Below are positions 17,428-24,267 of a stretch of DNA of 64,000 bases, in pieces. The translations under genes and the position numbers were made by a program. The DNA lies in the NCBI RefSeq assembly GCF_001281315.1, contig NZ_CP012479.1:2232001-2296000 (forward strand). Direction: 5' to 3'. The stretch's first letter is position 1. Each line of letters begins with the position of its first letter. The notes beneath the pieces were generated by a model. It ran no database searches, was not told where the DNA came from, and saw only the letters and a program-made list of their open reading frames with translations. This DNA comes from Arthrobacter sp. ERGS1:01 (GTDB taxonomy: Bacteria > Actinomycetota > Actinomycetes > Actinomycetales > Micrococcaceae).

Positions 17428-17748
17428 TTCTCCTCCTTGAGATGTGGCCTTCAGTCCATCCTCCTGTCATTTTTGGGTAGGGGAAACACCACTTTGACTA
17501 GTCTTAACTACCCTTTTGCATGGGGATGTGTGCGGACCGCCCGCAAATAGACTGAGCAAATGAGTGGCAATGCAGCCTCCATGGGGCTTCCAGACCGACA
17601 TCGACGTCTTTGGGTGCCGGCCAAGACATCCCGCGTTTACTGTCGCGCCAAACCCGAGGCCGGGCCCATTTCGCAGAGGGGGGCAAAACAAGTCAGGAGC
17701 GGCGCCGGGGTTTTTGGAATATTAATCCAAAAAACTTAAAGCGAACGG
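17428..17748. promoter_or_regulatory. intergenic region between gap and cupin units
   Basis: No gene seen. It should hold the divergent promoters of gap (minus) and the 138-aa cupin (plus). One AT-rich dyad, TTTTTGGA and its complement at 17711-17733 with a 7-nt spacer, stands out in otherwise GC-rich DNA and may be a regulator site or a terminator remnant. Confidence 0.4.
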
Positions 17749-17803
17749 TTGACTTGAACATCAGTTCATGTCAATGTTTGGACAGCAAAGTGATCCACAT
17801 CAC
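17749..17803 (+). promoter_or_regulatory. promoter with TGAAC-N4-GTTCA operator and CRP-like site
   Basis: A -35-like TTGACT (17749-17754) is followed at once by TGAAC-ATCA-GTTCA (17755-17768), with a weak -10 near 17772, so the dyad sits between the promoter boxes where a repressor would block polymerase. Downstream, GTGATCCACATCAC at 17790-17803 is a CRP/GlxR-like GTGA-N6-TCAC site. The same layout recurs at 22512-22566. Confidence 0.6.
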
Positions 17804-18328
17804 GCTACCGCGGACCATTCACGAAGATGACATCCACATCTCGTCCATGACGCCTCACGCACACTCCCCAAGGCTTGCTCCCCGAGCAGAACCCCCCTTT
17901 AGAGAAACGGTTAAAGACAATGTCCACAACCACCCCTCAGCCCACCCTGGCCACCAGGGAAGCCATCGACTTCTGGCCGGCAACGCCGCTGAGCCCCATG
18001 GAAGACAAATGGCAAAGCCTGCGCTGCCGCTTCATCAACGCCAAACCCATCGGCGCCTGGGACGACTTCATCCTCTCCGAATGGGAACTCGAAGCCTGCG
18101 CCTGGGAAGACTTCCACCCCCACACCGAAACCAACTTCGTCCTCGCCGGTGAACTCCACATCCACAGCGAAGGCAAAACCGTCATCCTCGGCCCCGGCGA
18201 CAGCGCACGCGTCAACCCCGGACAAACCGGCCGCTACTGGGCCCCCGTCTACGCCCGCATGGTCACCATCTACGGACCCAACCCCGAAGGACTCGAATCC
18301 CACTCCTTCCGCTACGAAACCCTCAACA
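17783..18328 (+). repeat. 546-bp repeat, copy 1 (leader plus 138-aa cupin)
   Basis: Matches 22546-23090 with one single-base length difference in the leader near 17860. The promoter just upstream is similar but clearly diverged, so the copies differ in the operator while the leader and gene are virtually identical. Confidence 0.9.
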
Positions 18329-18336
18329 CCAAGTAA
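17920..18336 (+). CDS. 138-aa cupin, copy 1 of 2
   Basis: Single-domain cupin. Residues 56-80 hold the first cupin motif with ligands His66, His68 and probably Glu70 (DFHPHTETNFVLAGEL); residues 91-112 hold the second motif (GPGDSARVNPGQTGRYWAP), in which the usual last histidine is missing. A bound metal is therefore possible but with an incomplete ligand set. No signal peptide. ATG follows AAAGACA with no strong ribosome binding site. It lies 40 bp before the third 126-aa cupin and upstream of tmm, so the order is cupin-cupin-monooxygenase. The second copy at 22682 differs only at the last few residues. Function unknown. Confidence 0.82.
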   Translation: MSTTTPQPTLATREAIDFWPATPLSPMEDKWQSLRCRFINAKPIGAWDDFILSEWELEACAWEDFHPHTETNFVLAGELHIHSEGKTVILGPGDSARVNPGQTGRYWAPVYARMVTIYGPNPEGLESHSFRYETLNTK

Positions 18337-18343
18337 CTCCCTA

Positions 18344-18775
18344 CTCACTCACCACAACCATTAACAGGAGAACACCATGGAAACCACCCTCGTAGGCACC
18401 CTCACCAAAGCCGGCGCCATCCACAAAGTCGAAAACGGCTACCTCGGACTACCCTCAATGAACCTCCCCGGCAGCGAAGCCGCCATCGGCGACTCCCTCC
18501 ACAACCCCGAAGGCACCGTCATGAGCGCCGGCTTCTTCGAACTCAAAGCCTCCGAACCCGTCGTCTACACCTACACCTACGACGAAATGAAAGTCGTCAT
18601 CAAAGGCCACTTCATCCTCACCGACCAAACCACCGGCGAAACCACCCACGCCAAAGAACGCGACGTCCTCTTCTTCCCCAAAGGCACCACCGTCAAATTC
18701 GAAACCCCCGACTACGGCCTCGGCTTCTTCACCGGCGACCGCACCTTCGCACCCTAAGACCCACCATGCACCCCG
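18344..18775 (+). repeat. 126-aa cupin cassette, copy 3
   Basis: Carries the cupin gene plus 33 bp of upstream sequence shared with copy 4 (from 23595). Downstream it retains the bases after the stop and the first three codons of dmmA (ATGCACCCC), tying it to the parental copy at 10656. Confidence 0.8.
18377..18757 (+). CDS. 126-aa EutQ-like cupin, copy 3 of 4
   Basis: Encodes the same protein as the copies at 8259, 10656 and 23628. Preceded by AACAGGAGAACACC and placed directly behind the 138-aa cupin, 133 bp before the trimethylamine monooxygenase gene. Since every catalytic or transport unit of the island has one, dosage or unit-specific co-expression seems to matter. Confidence 0.85.
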   Translation: METTLVGTLTKAGAIHKVENGYLGLPSMNLPGSEAAIGDSLHNPEGTVMSAGFFELKASEPVVYTYTYDEMKVVIKGHFILTDQTTGETTHAKERDVLFFPKGTTVKFETPDYGLGFFTGDRTFAP

Positions 18776-18890
18776 GCGTCAAAGAGGACTGCTGCCGTCC
18801 CACGCCTGGTCGCTGCCCTGGCATTGACGGCGACTCCCAGCTTCGCAATCTGTGACCCAAGAAGAAGATCCACTAGAAAAGGAGAAAGTA

Positions 18891-20315
18891 ATGACACTAC
18901 GAGTCGGAATCATTGGTGCAGGCCCCAGCGGCATGGCACAACTGCGGGCGTTCGAATCGGCACGTCAAAAGGGCGCCGCCATCCCCGAGATCCTGTGTTT
19001 TGAAAAGCAGGACGACTGGGGTGGCCAATGGAACAGCAGCTGGCGAATGGGCCTGGACGCACACGGCGAGCCCGTCCACACCAGCATGTACCGCCACCTG
19101 TGGTCCAACGGCCCAAAGGAATGCCTGGAGTTCTCGGACTACTCCTTTGACGAGCACTTCGGCCGCCCCATTTCCTCCTTCCCCTCCCGCGAGGTCCTCT
19201 TCGACTACATCAAGGGGCGTGTGGAAAAGTCCGATGTCCGCAAGTACGTCCAGTTCAACACCGTTGCCCGCCATGTCAGCTACGACGAGGACACGGCGGA
19301 GTTCACGCTGACGGTCGAGGACCTCAAGACTGGCACCACGAAGACCCACATTTTCGACAAGCTCGTTGTCTCCACCGGCCACTTCTCCGTCCCGTCGGTC
19401 CCCGAGTTCAAGGGCATCAAGACCTTCCCGGGCGAGGTCCTGCACGCCCACGATTTCCGCGGCGCCGAGCGCTTTGACGGCAAGCACCTGCTCATGATCG
19501 GCAGCAGCTACTCCGCGGAGGACATTGGCATGCAGGCCCACAAGATGGGCGCCGCATCCATCACCTTTAGCTACCGCACGGCCCCGATGGGTTACAAATG
19601 GCCGGAGAACACGCAGGAGCGTCCGCTCGTCACCGACTTCCAGGGCCGCACCGCGCACTTTAGCGACGGCACCCAGGGCGAGTTCGACGTCGTCGTGCTT
19701 TGCACGGGTTACCAGCACAAGTACCCGTTCCTGCCGAGCGAACTCTCGCTCAAATCCCCCAACGTGCTGTATCCGGCGAACCTCTACAAGGGCGTGGTGT
19801 GGCAGCAAAACACCAACCTGTTCTACCTTGGCGCGCAGGACCAGTACTACACCTTCAACATGTTTGACGCCCAGGCCTGGTTCGCCCGCGACGTCATGAC
19901 CGGCGTCATTTCGCTGCCGTCGCTGGCGGCGCGAGAAGCCGACATCCAGGTGTGGCTGGACCGCCTCGCCGCACTGCCGGACCACAACGCGGAGGCCGAT
20001 TTCCAGTCGGACTACCTGCGGGAGCTCATTGACGCCACGGACTACCCGCCCTTTGACCTGGACGCCGTCTCCCAGCTGTTCAAGGACTGGATGGGCCACA
20101 AGGAAAGGGACATCCTGGGGTACCGCGACATGGTCCATCGCTCGGTGGTCACCGGCACCATGGCGACCAAACACCACACCCGCTGGCTCAACGCCATGGA
20201 TGACTCCATGGAGCGCTACTTGAACGGCCCCTCGCAAGACCTGGACGCCGACACGCGTGTTCCGTCGCCGTGGGCGCCAGCTAGCTCAAGGCAACACCAG
20301 CACGAATCCAGTTAG
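18891..20315 (+). CDS. tmm: trimethylamine monooxygenase (flavin-containing monooxygenase)
   Basis: Oxidises trimethylamine to trimethylamine N-oxide with NADPH and oxygen. The 474 residues include the FAD motif GAGPSG (9-14), the FMO signature FPGEVLHAHDF (179-189, pattern FxGxxxHxxxF) and the NADPH motif GSSYSAED (204-211). Stretches characteristic of bacterial Tmm/mFMO are present: MYRHLWSNGPKECLEF with the substrate-site asparagine (Asn73), YRTAPMGYKWPEN, and FYLGAQDQYYTFNMFDAQAW. ATG follows AAAGGAGAAAGTA. It is the key first step that, with DmmABC and the amine oxidase, turns TMA into formaldehyde. Low-level oxidation of sulfides or indole is possible for this family. Confidence 0.92.
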   Translation: MTLRVGIIGAGPSGMAQLRAFESARQKGAAIPEILCFEKQDDWGGQWNSSWRMGLDAHGEPVHTSMYRHLWSNGPKECLEFSDYSFDEHFGRPISSFPSREVLFDYIKGRVEKSDVRKYVQFNTVARHVSYDEDTAEFTLTVEDLKTGTTKTHIFDKLVVSTGHFSVPSVPEFKGIKTFPGEVLHAHDFRGAERFDGKHLLMIGSSYSAEDIGMQAHKMGAASITFSYRTAPMGYKWPENTQERPLVTDFQGRTAHFSDGTQGEFDVVVLCTGYQHKYPFLPSELSLKSPNVLYPANLYKGVVWQQNTNLFYLGAQDQYYTFNMFDAQAWFARDVMTGVISLPSLAAREADIQVWLDRLAALPDHNAEADFQSDYLRELIDATDYPPFDLDAVSQLFKDWMGHKERDILGYRDMVHRSVVTGTMATKHHTRWLNAMDDSMERYLNGPSQDLDADTRVPSPWAPASSRQHQHESS

Positions 20316-20446
20316 GAAAACGAGACGCCCCCAACCGGGAACATTTCCCCATCCAGTAAGCCTGGATCGGTGATGGTCATCGGCGTCTTTGAAAATCATC
20401 GCCGGCATTCTGATAATCCTGCGGCCGCGTTTCGTGGCCTGCCAGA

Positions 20447-20485
20447 TGCGGGAGCCGGAAGGGTACGCACCCTCCGGCTCCCGCA
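20447..20485 (+). terminator. hairpin after tmm
   Basis: A 13-bp perfect stem (TGCGGGAGCCGGA and complement, loop 13 nt containing a further GGGT/ACCC pairing). A T-rich TCTTCTTTT lies about 18 bp beyond. Likely terminator of the tmm unit. Confidence 0.65.
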
Positions 20486-20666
20486 GATTCCGGCGTGACG
20501 ATCTTCTTTTACCGGGCTCTTCTCACCCCGCAACCACGCAGTGGTGACCCATTGCCAATGACAGAAGACACGCAGAGGCCCACCAGTATCGCCGGGATTT
20601 TCTCCCGGACACCGCGGCGGAGTTAGCCCCCGGGCGATATTTGTTGGGAATTCAACGCACTTCTCG

Positions 20667-20681
20667 GAACCGCCGAGGTTC
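20667..20681. promoter_or_regulatory. dyad GAACC-GCCGA-GGTTC upstream of NCS1 unit
   Basis: A 5-5-5 inverted repeat with GAAC/GTTC outer bases, resembling the operator family of the cupin promoters but with a longer spacer. It lies 35 bp before the small-protein start. Confidence 0.4.
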
Positions 20682-20715
20682 AGCACTACTCCAACGCATT
20701 GAAAGTGGGCACACC

Positions 20716-20880
20716 GTGAGCACAATCCAAGAGCAATACAGAGAAGACCTCGCCACCAGGCTGGCCGAATGGCAATCCGGCACACTGGAAACCCCCTACA
20801 GGTTCGCCGACATGGGAACCCTGCTTGCCATCACCGTCGCGTTTCCCGTTATCGCCCTGATAATCGGGTGGTTCCTGTGA
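20716..20880 (+). CDS. 54-aa single-span membrane protein coupled to permease
   Basis: Small protein with a charged, helix-like N-terminus (VSTIQEQYREDLATRLAEWQ), a short TLETPYRFADMG turn, and one C-terminal membrane segment (LLAITVAFPVIALIIGWFL) ending right after it. GTG at 20716 is chosen as start; longer versions lack a good ribosome binding site. Its stop overlaps the GTG of the NCS1 permease, so the two are translated together. It is a plausible small accessory subunit or stabiliser of that permease. No named family recognised. Confidence 0.65.
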   Translation: MSTIQEQYREDLATRLAEWQSGTLETPYRFADMGTLLAITVAFPVIALIIGWFL

Positions 20881-22325
20881 GCCAGACCAAGGACGAAGTC
20901 TCGACATCGGGAACCGAAGGATCGCTTCCCCTGCTGGGGCGTGAGCGGAACTGGAGCTCCAGGGCCTTGTTCTTCAGTTCCTCCCAGACCGCCGTGGCCA
21001 CATGGTGTTTCATCATCGGCGGATATGTGTCCTTCTATCTGCCGGCCATGCAGGGCTCGATCGTGATGATCGCGTCCATGATGGCGGGAATGTTCCTGGT
21101 GTACCTGGCCACGGTGCCGATGGCGACGCGGTATGGGCTGGAGGCCGTGCGCTCAACCCGGCCGGTTTTTGGCACCCGGGGTTCCCTCTTCGCAGTGGCC
21201 CTCACCTTTCTCTTCACCGTCGGGTGGGGCACGACCCTGATGATCTTCAGTGGCAAGTCCGCCGCCTTGCTGCTGGTCTCCCTTGGCGTGGTCAGCGAGG
21301 GCAACGGGGCAATTGCCGAAACCTTGAGCAGCCTGGCCTGCCTTGCGGTGGTTTGGGGCTTGATCAGCCGCGGTCCCGGCATCCTTCGCCGGATCGGCGT
21401 GATCGTTGCGTGTTCGGTGCTTGTGCTGGGGGTCATGGTCATCGTCGTGATCGTTTCCAAGGTCGGCCTGGGCGCCCTCCTCGACGCCAAGCCGAGCGCC
21501 GCCAGCGGCAACAAGCTTTTGGATTACACGACGGCGGTGGAGCTCATGCTTGCCACGGCCCTGTCCTGGTGGCCGTTTATCGGTGGCATGACGCGGTTCG
21601 CCAAGAGTACGAAGAAGTCCGTGCGGCCGGTAACGCTGGGGCTCGGCCTCTCGCTCTCGGTGATCTGTCTCATTGGCCTGTACACCGGGCTGGCCTTCCC
21701 CGATTCCGGCGGAAACCCGCTCCCCGGGCTGCTGAAGATCGGCGGCGTCTGGGTGGCTCTGCCGGCCTTCGCGTTCATCATCGTCGCGAACATTGGCACG
21801 ACGATGGTTGGCACGTACACGGCGGCGCTCTCCCTCAAGCAGCAGCCCTCCATCGACGCCCGGCTTAGCTGGCGGGGGGCCACGACGGCGGCGGTACTGA
21901 CTGCTGCGGTCCTGATCGTTTTCCTGGCGGAGCCCTTCTATGACAACTTCGGGGCGTTCCTCACGCTATCGGGCGTGGTCTTCGGTCCGCTGTGTGGGCT
22001 GCAAATCGTTGACTACTTCATCATCAGGAAGCAACGCCTGGACCTGGACGGCCTGTACATGGACGGTCCGGGGACCGCGTACTGGTATTGGAAGGGCATC
22101 AATGTGGCCGGCTTTGCCAGCATGGCCCTCGGCGTCGTGGTCTACCTGCTGATCCTCGACCCGATCACCTTTGCCTCCTCTCCGCTGTTTGCCTTCACGA
22201 CCGCTTCGCTGCCGGCAACGCTGTCCACGGGCGTCGTCTACCTGCTCCTTGCCCAGTTTCAACCCAAGGTATTTGGGCCGCGCAGCCTGCCGCGCGATAC
22301 CCGGGATGCGCTGACCAAGGGCTGA
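20877..22325 (+). CDS. NCS1-family (cytosine/purine-type) permease
   Basis: Inner-membrane transporter of 482 residues with about twelve hydrophobic spans. NCS1 features include the entry motif LLGRERNWSSRALFFSSSQT before helix 1, GSIVMIASMMAGMFLVYL in helix 2, RYGLEAVRSTRPVFGTRG in the loop after it, and WWPFIGGMTRFAKSTKKS near helix 6. NCS1 members carry nucleobases, hydantoins, thiamine-like compounds and similar nitrogen compounds by proton or sodium symport. In this island a methylated amine or N-oxide is possible, an inference from context. The GTG start is embedded in the stop of the small membrane protein. Confidence 0.88.
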   Translation: MSQTKDEVSTSGTEGSLPLLGRERNWSSRALFFSSSQTAVATWCFIIGGYVSFYLPAMQGSIVMIASMMAGMFLVYLATVPMATRYGLEAVRSTRPVFGTRGSLFAVALTFLFTVGWGTTLMIFSGKSAALLLVSLGVVSEGNGAIAETLSSLACLAVVWGLISRGPGILRRIGVIVACSVLVLGVMVIVVIVSKVGLGALLDAKPSAASGNKLLDYTTAVELMLATALSWWPFIGGMTRFAKSTKKSVRPVTLGLGLSLSVICLIGLYTGLAFPDSGGNPLPGLLKIGGVWVALPAFAFIIVANIGTTMVGTYTAALSLKQQPSIDARLSWRGATTAAVLTAAVLIVFLAEPFYDNFGAFLTLSGVVFGPLCGLQIVDYFIIRKQRLDLDGLYMDGPGTAYWYWKGINVAGFASMALGVVVYLLILDPITFASSPLFAFTTASLPATLSTGVVYLLLAQFQPKVFGPRSLPRDTRDALTKG

Positions 22326-22349
22326 GCGCAGCGAGCGGTTCCCGGGCAC

Positions 22350-22415
22350 GAAGACCCCTGCGGCTTCTTGAACGGCACCCGTCACGGGGAAGGATGGCCG
22401 CGCCACACCGGCCAT
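22350..22415 (-). pseudogene. remnant of a gap C-terminus
   Basis: Read on the minus strand, about 22 codons (MAGVARPSFPVTGAVQEAAG) match the C-terminal residues of the intact gap gene (MAGVKRPSFPATDVVQEAIS); the rest of the gene is absent. The fragment sits next to the second 138-aa cupin promoter, just as intact gap sits next to the first. So the duplicated block once included gap, which was later deleted to this tail. Confidence 0.7.
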
Positions 22416-22499
22416 CCTTCCCCCGTGCCGTGGTGGGCACTGCCCGCAAAACAGCCCAGTCCCTTACGCACTGAGGTTGTGACGAGTTTTCAACAAAGA

Positions 22500-22566
22500 T
22501 GACACGAACAGTTGACTTGAACAATTGTTCGTGTCATTCTTTTGTCAGCAAAGTGATCCACATCAC
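22500..22566 (+). promoter_or_regulatory. promoter with nested GAAC/GTTC dyads and CRP-like site
   Basis: An 11-bp perfect inverted repeat (TGACACGAACA at 22500-22510 and its complement at 22526-22536) encloses a -35-like TTGACT (22512-22517) and a 12-bp palindrome GAACAATTGTTC (22519-22530). GTGATCCACATCAC at 22553-22566 is the CRP/GlxR-like site. Compared with 17749-17803 the operator is more symmetric. The rest of 22326-22681 contains only the gap remnant and leader. Confidence 0.65.
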
Positions 22567-23090
22567 GCTACCGCGGACCATTCACGAAGATGACATCCAC
22601 ATCTCGTCCATGACGCCTCACACACTCCCCCAAGGCTTGCTCCCCGAGCAGAACCCCCCTTTAGAGAAACGGTTAAAGACAATGTCCACAACCACCCCTC
22701 AGCCCACCCTGGCCACCAGGGAAGCCATCGACTTCTGGCCGGCAACGCCGCTGAGCCCCATGGAAGACAAATGGCAAAGCCTGCGCTGCCGCTTCATCAA
22801 CGCCAAACCCATCGGCGCCTGGGACGACTTCATCCTCTCCGAATGGGAACTCGAAGCCTGCGCCTGGGAAGACTTCCACCCCCACACCGAAACCAACTTC
22901 GTCCTCGCCGGTGAACTCCACATCCACAGCGAAGGCAAAACCGTCATCCTCGGCCCCGGCGACAGCGCACGCGTCAACCCCGGACAAACCGGCCGCTACT
23001 GGGCCCCCGTCTACGCCCGCATGGTCACCATCTACGGACCCAACCCCGAAGGACTCGAATCCCACTCCTTCCGCTACGAAACCCTCAACA
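22546..23090 (+). repeat. 545-bp repeat, copy 2 (leader plus 138-aa cupin)
   Basis: Partner of 17783-18328. Identity stops eight codons' worth before the end of the gene, after which the two C-termini differ (NTK versus NKEQEG). Confidence 0.9.
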
Positions 23091-23107
23091 AGGAACAAGA
23101 AGGCTAA
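22682..23107 (+). CDS. 141-aa cupin, copy 2 of the 138-aa cupin
   Basis: Same sequence as the cupin at 17920 through residue 136, then KEQEG in place of the other ending. The metal-type motif HPHTE (66-70) is kept. It is first of a three-cupin series (138-type, 120-aa, 126-aa) leading to the BCCT transporter. A 50-bp gap separates it from the next cupin. Function unknown. Confidence 0.82.
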   Translation: MSTTTPQPTLATREAIDFWPATPLSPMEDKWQSLRCRFINAKPIGAWDDFILSEWELEACAWEDFHPHTETNFVLAGELHIHSEGKTVILGPGDSARVNPGQTGRYWAPVYARMVTIYGPNPEGLESHSFRYETLNKEQEG

Positions 23108-23157
23108 AGACCCGCACTCGGCAGAAATAACTGATGGCGAAAACGAAAGGAAAAACA

Positions 23158-23520
23158 GTGACTGGAAATACAGCCACCATCTCCGCCCAACTTATCCGCG
23201 ACGCAGCGAACATTTCGGAGCTGGACGATTGGGGCCCCTGCCCCGAAGCGACCGGAGCTCAGATGGACACTCGCGGCCGCTACCTCTGGAAGGACCAGAA
23301 CGGTACCGACTCCGGCATCTGGGAATGCACCGCGGGACCTTCCCGCTGGGTCCTTGAAACCAACGAGTTCGTACATGTTCTCTCCGGATCAATGACCGTC
23401 ACGGCGGACGGCGAGGAACCCAAGTTGGTCGGCCCCGGTGACACCCTCTTCATCCCCCGCGGCTGGAGCGGCAACTGGGAGATCCACGAGACGCTGCGCA
23501 AACTCTACGTAATCTTCTAA
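23158..23520 (+). CDS. 120-aa DUF861-type cupin
   Basis: Third cupin type, unlike the other two in sequence. Residues 40-120 form a Cupin_3 (DUF861, ureidoglycine aminohydrolase-like) domain: SGIWECTAGPSRWVLETNEF, VHVLSGSMTVTADGEEP, then GPGDTLFIPRGWSGNWEIHE and a final LRKLYVIF. The GTG start is chosen because AAAGGAA lies six bases upstream; an upstream ATG at 23134 would add a lysine-rich octapeptide. Present once in the window. Probably cytosolic. DUF861 proteins include enzymes and orphan binding proteins; no reaction can be assigned. Confidence 0.82.
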   Translation: MTGNTATISAQLIRDAANISELDDWGPCPEATGAQMDTRGRYLWKDQNGTDSGIWECTAGPSRWVLETNEFVHVLSGSMTVTADGEEPKLVGPGDTLFIPRGWSGNWEIHETLRKLYVIF

Positions 23521-23594
23521 GCACCTCAAAAACCCCGCCTGCCAGCAATACGCAGCCAACCATGCGCATCCCCGGCCAGGCAAATAACCCTCTT

Positions 23595-24008
23595 CTCACT
23601 CACCACAACCATTAACAGGAGAACACCATGGAAACCACCCTCGTAGGCACCCTCACCAAAGCCGGCGCCATCCACAAAGTCGAAAACGGCTACCTCGGAC
23701 TACCCTCAATGAACCTCCCCGGCAGCGAAGCCGCCATCGGCGACTCCCTCCACAACCCCGAAGGCACCGTCATGAGCGCCGGCTTCTTCGAACTCAAAGC
23801 CTCCGAACCCGTCGTCTACACCTACACCTACGACGAAATGAAAGTCGTCATCAAAGGCCACTTCATCCTCACCGACCAAACCACCGGCGAAACCACCCAC
23901 GCCAAAGAACGCGACGTCCTCTTCTTCCCCAAAGGCACCACCGTCAAATTCGAAACCCCCGACTACGGCCTCGGCTTCTTCACCGGCGACCGCACCTTCG
24001 CACCCTAA
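23595..24008 (+). repeat. 126-aa cupin cassette, copy 4
   Basis: Shares 33 bp of upstream sequence with copy 3 (from 18344). Further upstream a diverged relic of the copy 1/2 leader end remains (ATGCGCATCC, then GCCAGGCAA, at 23561-23583). Identity ends at the stop codon. Confidence 0.8.
23628..24008 (+). CDS. 126-aa EutQ-like cupin, copy 4 of 4
   Basis: Encodes the same 126 residues as the copies at 8259, 10656 and 18377. Last of three consecutive cupins, 107 bp after the 120-aa cupin, and separated from the BCCT transporter by 259 bp that includes a hairpin. Confidence 0.85.
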   Translation: METTLVGTLTKAGAIHKVENGYLGLPSMNLPGSEAAIGDSLHNPEGTVMSAGFFELKASEPVVYTYTYDEMKVVIKGHFILTDQTTGETTHAKERDVLFFPKGTTVKFETPDYGLGFFTGDRTFAP

Positions 24009-24110
24009 AGTGCAATAGCATCCATCCTCCGCATCCGCGCCGTCACTGGCGAAAGGGGCGGCGGAAGCGCCGGGAGCGGAGCTTGCGGATTGGCTCCGGA
24101 CCCGGAAGTT

Positions 24111-24157
24111 GGAGGTCCCGGTACTTCAAGGAGCACCTTTGAAGTGCCGGGACCTCC
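24111..24157 (+). terminator. long hairpin between cupins and BCCT gene
   Basis: A 19-bp stem (GGAGGTCCCGGTACTTCAA with one mismatch to its complement) and a 9-nt loop, without a T-run. It could attenuate transcription into the BCCT gene or protect the cupin message end. The rest of 24009-24267 has no gene, except a diverged echo of the dmmB/dmmC junction at 24248-24290. Confidence 0.55.
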
Positions 24158-24267
24158 CCCATGACCGGCCGGGAAAATGCCGTGGGCACCACCCTGCCGC
24201 ACCTTGGTTCAAGCAGCAACAACGAAGAATTCAATGAGCAATTCAACGAGGAATTGGAGTTGGACCC

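Larger units (their letters stand above)
20316..20715 (+). other. intergenic region between tmm and transporter unit
   Basis: This 400-bp region contains the hairpin at 20447-20485 and a dyad at 20667-20681. No gene is supported. The promoter of the small-protein/NCS1 pair must lie here. Confidence 0.5.

Noticed and set aside
7994-24008. Repeated cupin cassettes as an insertion sequence or CRISPR-like array
   Set aside because: No transposase, no terminal inverted repeats, no target duplications seen, and the units are full genes in separate operons. Recombination or gene conversion explains them better.
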